Positions 7,314-8,985 of a DNA stretch of 8,985 bases are shown piece after piece. The stretch is from contig BDTQ01000287.1 of the NCBI GenBank assembly GCA_002898135.1, positions 1 to 8,985 on the forward strand. Reading direction: 5' to 3'. The translations under genes were made by a program, and so were the position numbers. The DNA is from a bacterium BMS3Bbin07 (GTDB taxonomy: Bacteria > Nitrospirota > Thermodesulfovibrionia > Thermodesulfovibrionales > JdFR-85). Numbering within the stretch: the stretch's first letter is position 1; each line of letters begins with the position of its first letter. The notes beneath the pieces were generated by a model. It searched no databases. It worked only from the letters and a program-made list of their open reading frames with translations, and was not told the origin of the DNA.

Positions 7314-7340
7314 TAAAGTTTTAGTAAATTAAGCCGATAA
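7314..7340 (+). promoter_or_regulatory. Sigma-28 (FliA) flagellar promoter of motAB
   Basis: TAAAGTTT (7314-7321), an 11-bp spacer and GCCGATAA (7333-7340) match the enterobacterial FliA consensus TAAAGTTT-N11-GCCGATAA at all 16 defined bases. It points toward motA and ends 13 bp before its ATG. Transcription would start a few bases downstream (about 7345-7348), leaving a leader of only about 6-10 nt. This places motAB in the late, FliA-dependent flagellar class. Confidence 0.9.
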
Positions 7341-7353
7341 ATAATAAGAGCCT

Positions 7354-8205
7354 ATGTTTGTAATAATTGGAATATTGGTCGTCCTGGGAGCCGTAGTTGG
7401 TGGCTACCTGATGGAACACGGCAACCTCAGTGTCCTGTTTCAGCCGGCAGAGTTGGTCATCATATTTGGTGCCTCTATCGGCTCGCTCATCATAGCCGCC
7501 CCCCCAAAGGTCCTCGCAATGATACTGAAGAGTTTAGGAAAACTCTTCTCCTCAGGGGGAATGGGCAAGTCCGGTTATACTGAACTCCTCGGTCTTCTCT
7601 ATAATATATTTTTCAAGATCAGGAAGGAGGGGCTTATATCCATAGAGGCGGATATTGAAAATCCCGAGAAGAGCCCCCTGTTTTTAAAATACAAGGCTGT
7701 GATGTCCAACCATCATGCAGTAAGTTTCCTCTGCGATAACCTCAAGGTGATAATCTCCACAAATGTACCGCCTTATGAGCTGGACAACCTGATGGAGCTC
7801 GAGACAGACACTCACCACCATGAGGCATTGATACCGGCTCATAACATAGCAATGGTTGCAGATGCATTGCCCGGACTCGGTATAGTAGCCGCTGTCCTCG
7901 GAGTGGTGCTCACAATGGGCAAGATTAATGAACCCCCTGAGGTCCTTGGTCAGAGCATAGGTGCAGCGCTGGTGGGGACGTTTCTCGGAGTCCTGATGTG
8001 TTACGGCTTTGTCGGCCCTATAGCTACCAATATCGAGGCAAAGGTAAAGGAGGATAGTGTGAGCTTCCAGATTATAAGGATAGCCCTTGTATCTTTTGTG
8101 GGGGGCGCCGCCCCGCAGATGGCTGTAGAGTTTGGCAGAAGGGCAATCCCTACGTCTGACAGACCCTCATTCAATGAACTTGAAGAGACGGTAAGAAAGA
8201 AATGA
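7354..8205 (+). CDS. motA: Flagellar motor stator protein MotA
   Basis: Forms, with MotB, the ion channel and torque generator around the flagellar rotor. The 283-aa protein lines up with E. coli MotA without gaps through the key sites, as I recall that sequence: Arg90 and Glu98 of the cytoplasmic loop that contacts FliG, and Pro173 and Pro222 of the channel helices, all fall at the same residue numbers. Four membrane helices are visible (about 1-20, 32-50, 170-190, 200-222), with a large cytoplasmic loop between the second and third. GTFLGVLMCYGF (208-219) and AVEFGRRAI (257-265) near the C-terminus are typical. This identity fixes the start at 7354. AAGAG (7346-7350) is the only Shine-Dalgarno-like tract and is very close to the ATG. 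A GC-only hairpin at 8102-8114 lies within the coding sequence. Confidence 0.97.
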   Translation: MFVIIGILVVLGAVVGGYLMEHGNLSVLFQPAELVIIFGASIGSLIIAAPPKVLAMILKSLGKLFSSGGMGKSGYTELLGLLYNIFFKIRKEGLISIEADIENPEKSPLFLKYKAVMSNHHAVSFLCDNLKVIISTNVPPYELDNLMELETDTHHHEALIPAHNIAMVADALPGLGIVAAVLGVVLTMGKINEPPEVLGQSIGAALVGTFLGVLMCYGFVGPIATNIEAKVKEDSVSFQIIRIALVSFVGGAAPQMAVEFGRRAIPTSDRPSFNELEETVRKK

Positions 8206-8231
8206 AAGATGGATAAAAGCGGGAAAATCAG

Positions 8232-8985
8232 ATGAAAGACTCAAAGATAATAATCAAGAAGGTGAAAAAGACCGATGGAGGTGGACGCCATGGGGGAAGC
8301 TGGAAGGTAGCATATGCAGACTTTGTAACTGCAATGATGGCCTTTTTTCTCCTCCTCTGGCTGGTAACGATGGTCTCTCCGGAGAAACGGGCAAGGGTTG
8401 CTACATACTTCAAGGAGTTCAGTATTTTCGAGAAGGGAGGCACGTCCTTTATGGAGAAGTCCAGCGAGATGTTCAACGAGCCGGGAGCAACCTCTGACAA
8501 GGTCTTCTCGGACTATTACGGAACCTTCGGAGACAAGAGCATAACACCTGAGGCCCTCCAGGGAGCCATAAAAGAGGCAGTTGAAACCCTGCTGGGCGAT
8601 ATAAAAGATCAGATACTCGTGAGGATTGTGAAAGAAGGAGTAAAAATAGAGATTATTGACAAAAACGGCAGTTCCATGTTCCCGTCCGGCAGCGCTGAAC
8701 TTACCCCCAAGGCCGGAGAGATACTAAGGGTGCTTGCAGATAATATCAACAATATAAATAACAAACTCTTTATAGAGGGACATACCGACTCTTATTCCTA
8801 TTCATCGAATAGTAATTATACCAACTGGGAACTCTCTGCCGACAGGGCGAATGCTGCAAGGCGGGACTTGGAAAGACTCGGGATATCTCCGGCAAGGATA
8901 GTCCGGGTTGTAGGCTATGCAGATAAGGACCCGCTTTTTACGGATAGCCCGCGTGACCCGAAAAACAGGAGAATGAGTATCGTTA
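8232..8985 (+). CDS. motB: Flagellar motor protein MotB (3' end outside window)
   Basis: Partner of MotA; anchors the stator to peptidoglycan and carries the ion-binding aspartate. The window holds the first 251 codons. A basic cytoplasmic N-terminus (1-23) leads into WKVAYADFVTAMMAFFLLLW (24-43), the single membrane helix. Asp30 is the ion-binding residue (Asp32 of E. coli), and the flanking sequence is of the proton-driven MotB type rather than PomB. A plug-like amphipathic segment follows (about 52-66). The OmpA-like peptidoglycan-binding domain begins near 130 and shows FPSGSAEL (150-157), IEGHTDS (181-187), NWELSADRANAARR (198-211) and NRRMSIV (245-251), where the window ends. It lies 26 bp after motA, with a modest GGGAAA tract before the ATG, in the same operon. 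A few tens of residues are probably missing. Confidence 0.96.
   Translation, partial: MKDSKIIIKKVKKTDGGGRHGGSWKVAYADFVTAMMAFFLLLWLVTMVSPEKRARVATYFKEFSIFEKGGTSFMEKSSEMFNEPGATSDKVFSDYYGTFGDKSITPEALQGAIKEAVETLLGDIKDQILVRIVKEGVKIEIIDKNGSSMFPSGSAELTPKAGEILRVLADNINNINNKLFIEGHTDSYSYSSNSNYTNWELSADRANAARRDLERLGISPARIVRVVGYADKDPLFTDSPRDPKNRRMSIV

Noticed and set aside
8102..8114. GGGGC-GCC-GCCCC hairpin
   Set aside because: Lies inside the conserved C-terminal coding part of motA (VGGAAPQ) with no T-run, so not a terminator.

Overview
The window reads as chromosome of a motile, Gram-negative-type bacterium with moderate GC content (just under half, by eye). The gene set is a heme operon led by a MobB-like gene and a ccsA-type gene, a fused cobA-hemD, system II cytochrome c maturation, and sigma-54 and sigma-28 type promoters. 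It suggests Nitrospirota or the former Deltaproteobacteria. That placement is inference from gene content only. No mobile element, CRISPR array, tRNA or rRNA was seen.

Layout. Positions 1-541 hold no convincing gene. They contain a clear -24/-12 (sigma-54) promoter at 392-407 with a small hairpin over its upstream half. Next, on the + strand, is a membrane-anchored GAF-GGDEF diguanylate cyclase (542-1768) whose product-inhibition site is degraded. It converges on a minus-strand operon of five genes running from 7273 down to 1815: a MobB-like P-loop protein with an unusual Cys-containing tail, a CcsA/HemX-family membrane protein, hemA, hemC and a cobA-hemD fusion. The first four genes overlap end to start, which implies translational coupling; only the last is set apart, by 87 bp. 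An 80-bp divergent region (7274-7353) separates this operon from motA, followed by motB, which runs off the right edge.

How the genes work together. HemA starts tetrapyrrole synthesis from glutamyl-tRNA, HemC makes hydroxymethylbilane, the HemD half closes it to uroporphyrinogen III, and the CobA half methylates it to precorrin-2 for siroheme, cobalamin or the siroheme-dependent heme route. The CcsA-like protein would handle finished heme for c-type cytochromes. hemB and hemL are absent from the window. motA and motB form the flagellar stator. The motA promoter matches the E. coli FliA consensus at all 16 defined bases with the right spacer, and lies only 13 bp from the start codon, so the transcript should be almost leaderless. 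The c-di-GMP enzyme and the stator bracket the heme operon; whether they are functionally linked cannot be told from sequence.

No wholly new system is evident. The points most worth checking are the MobB-like protein with its C-terminal Cys tail at the head of a heme operon, the near-leaderless motA promoter, the sigma-54 promoter of the cyclase, and a heptameric tandem repeat inserted in frame in hemC.
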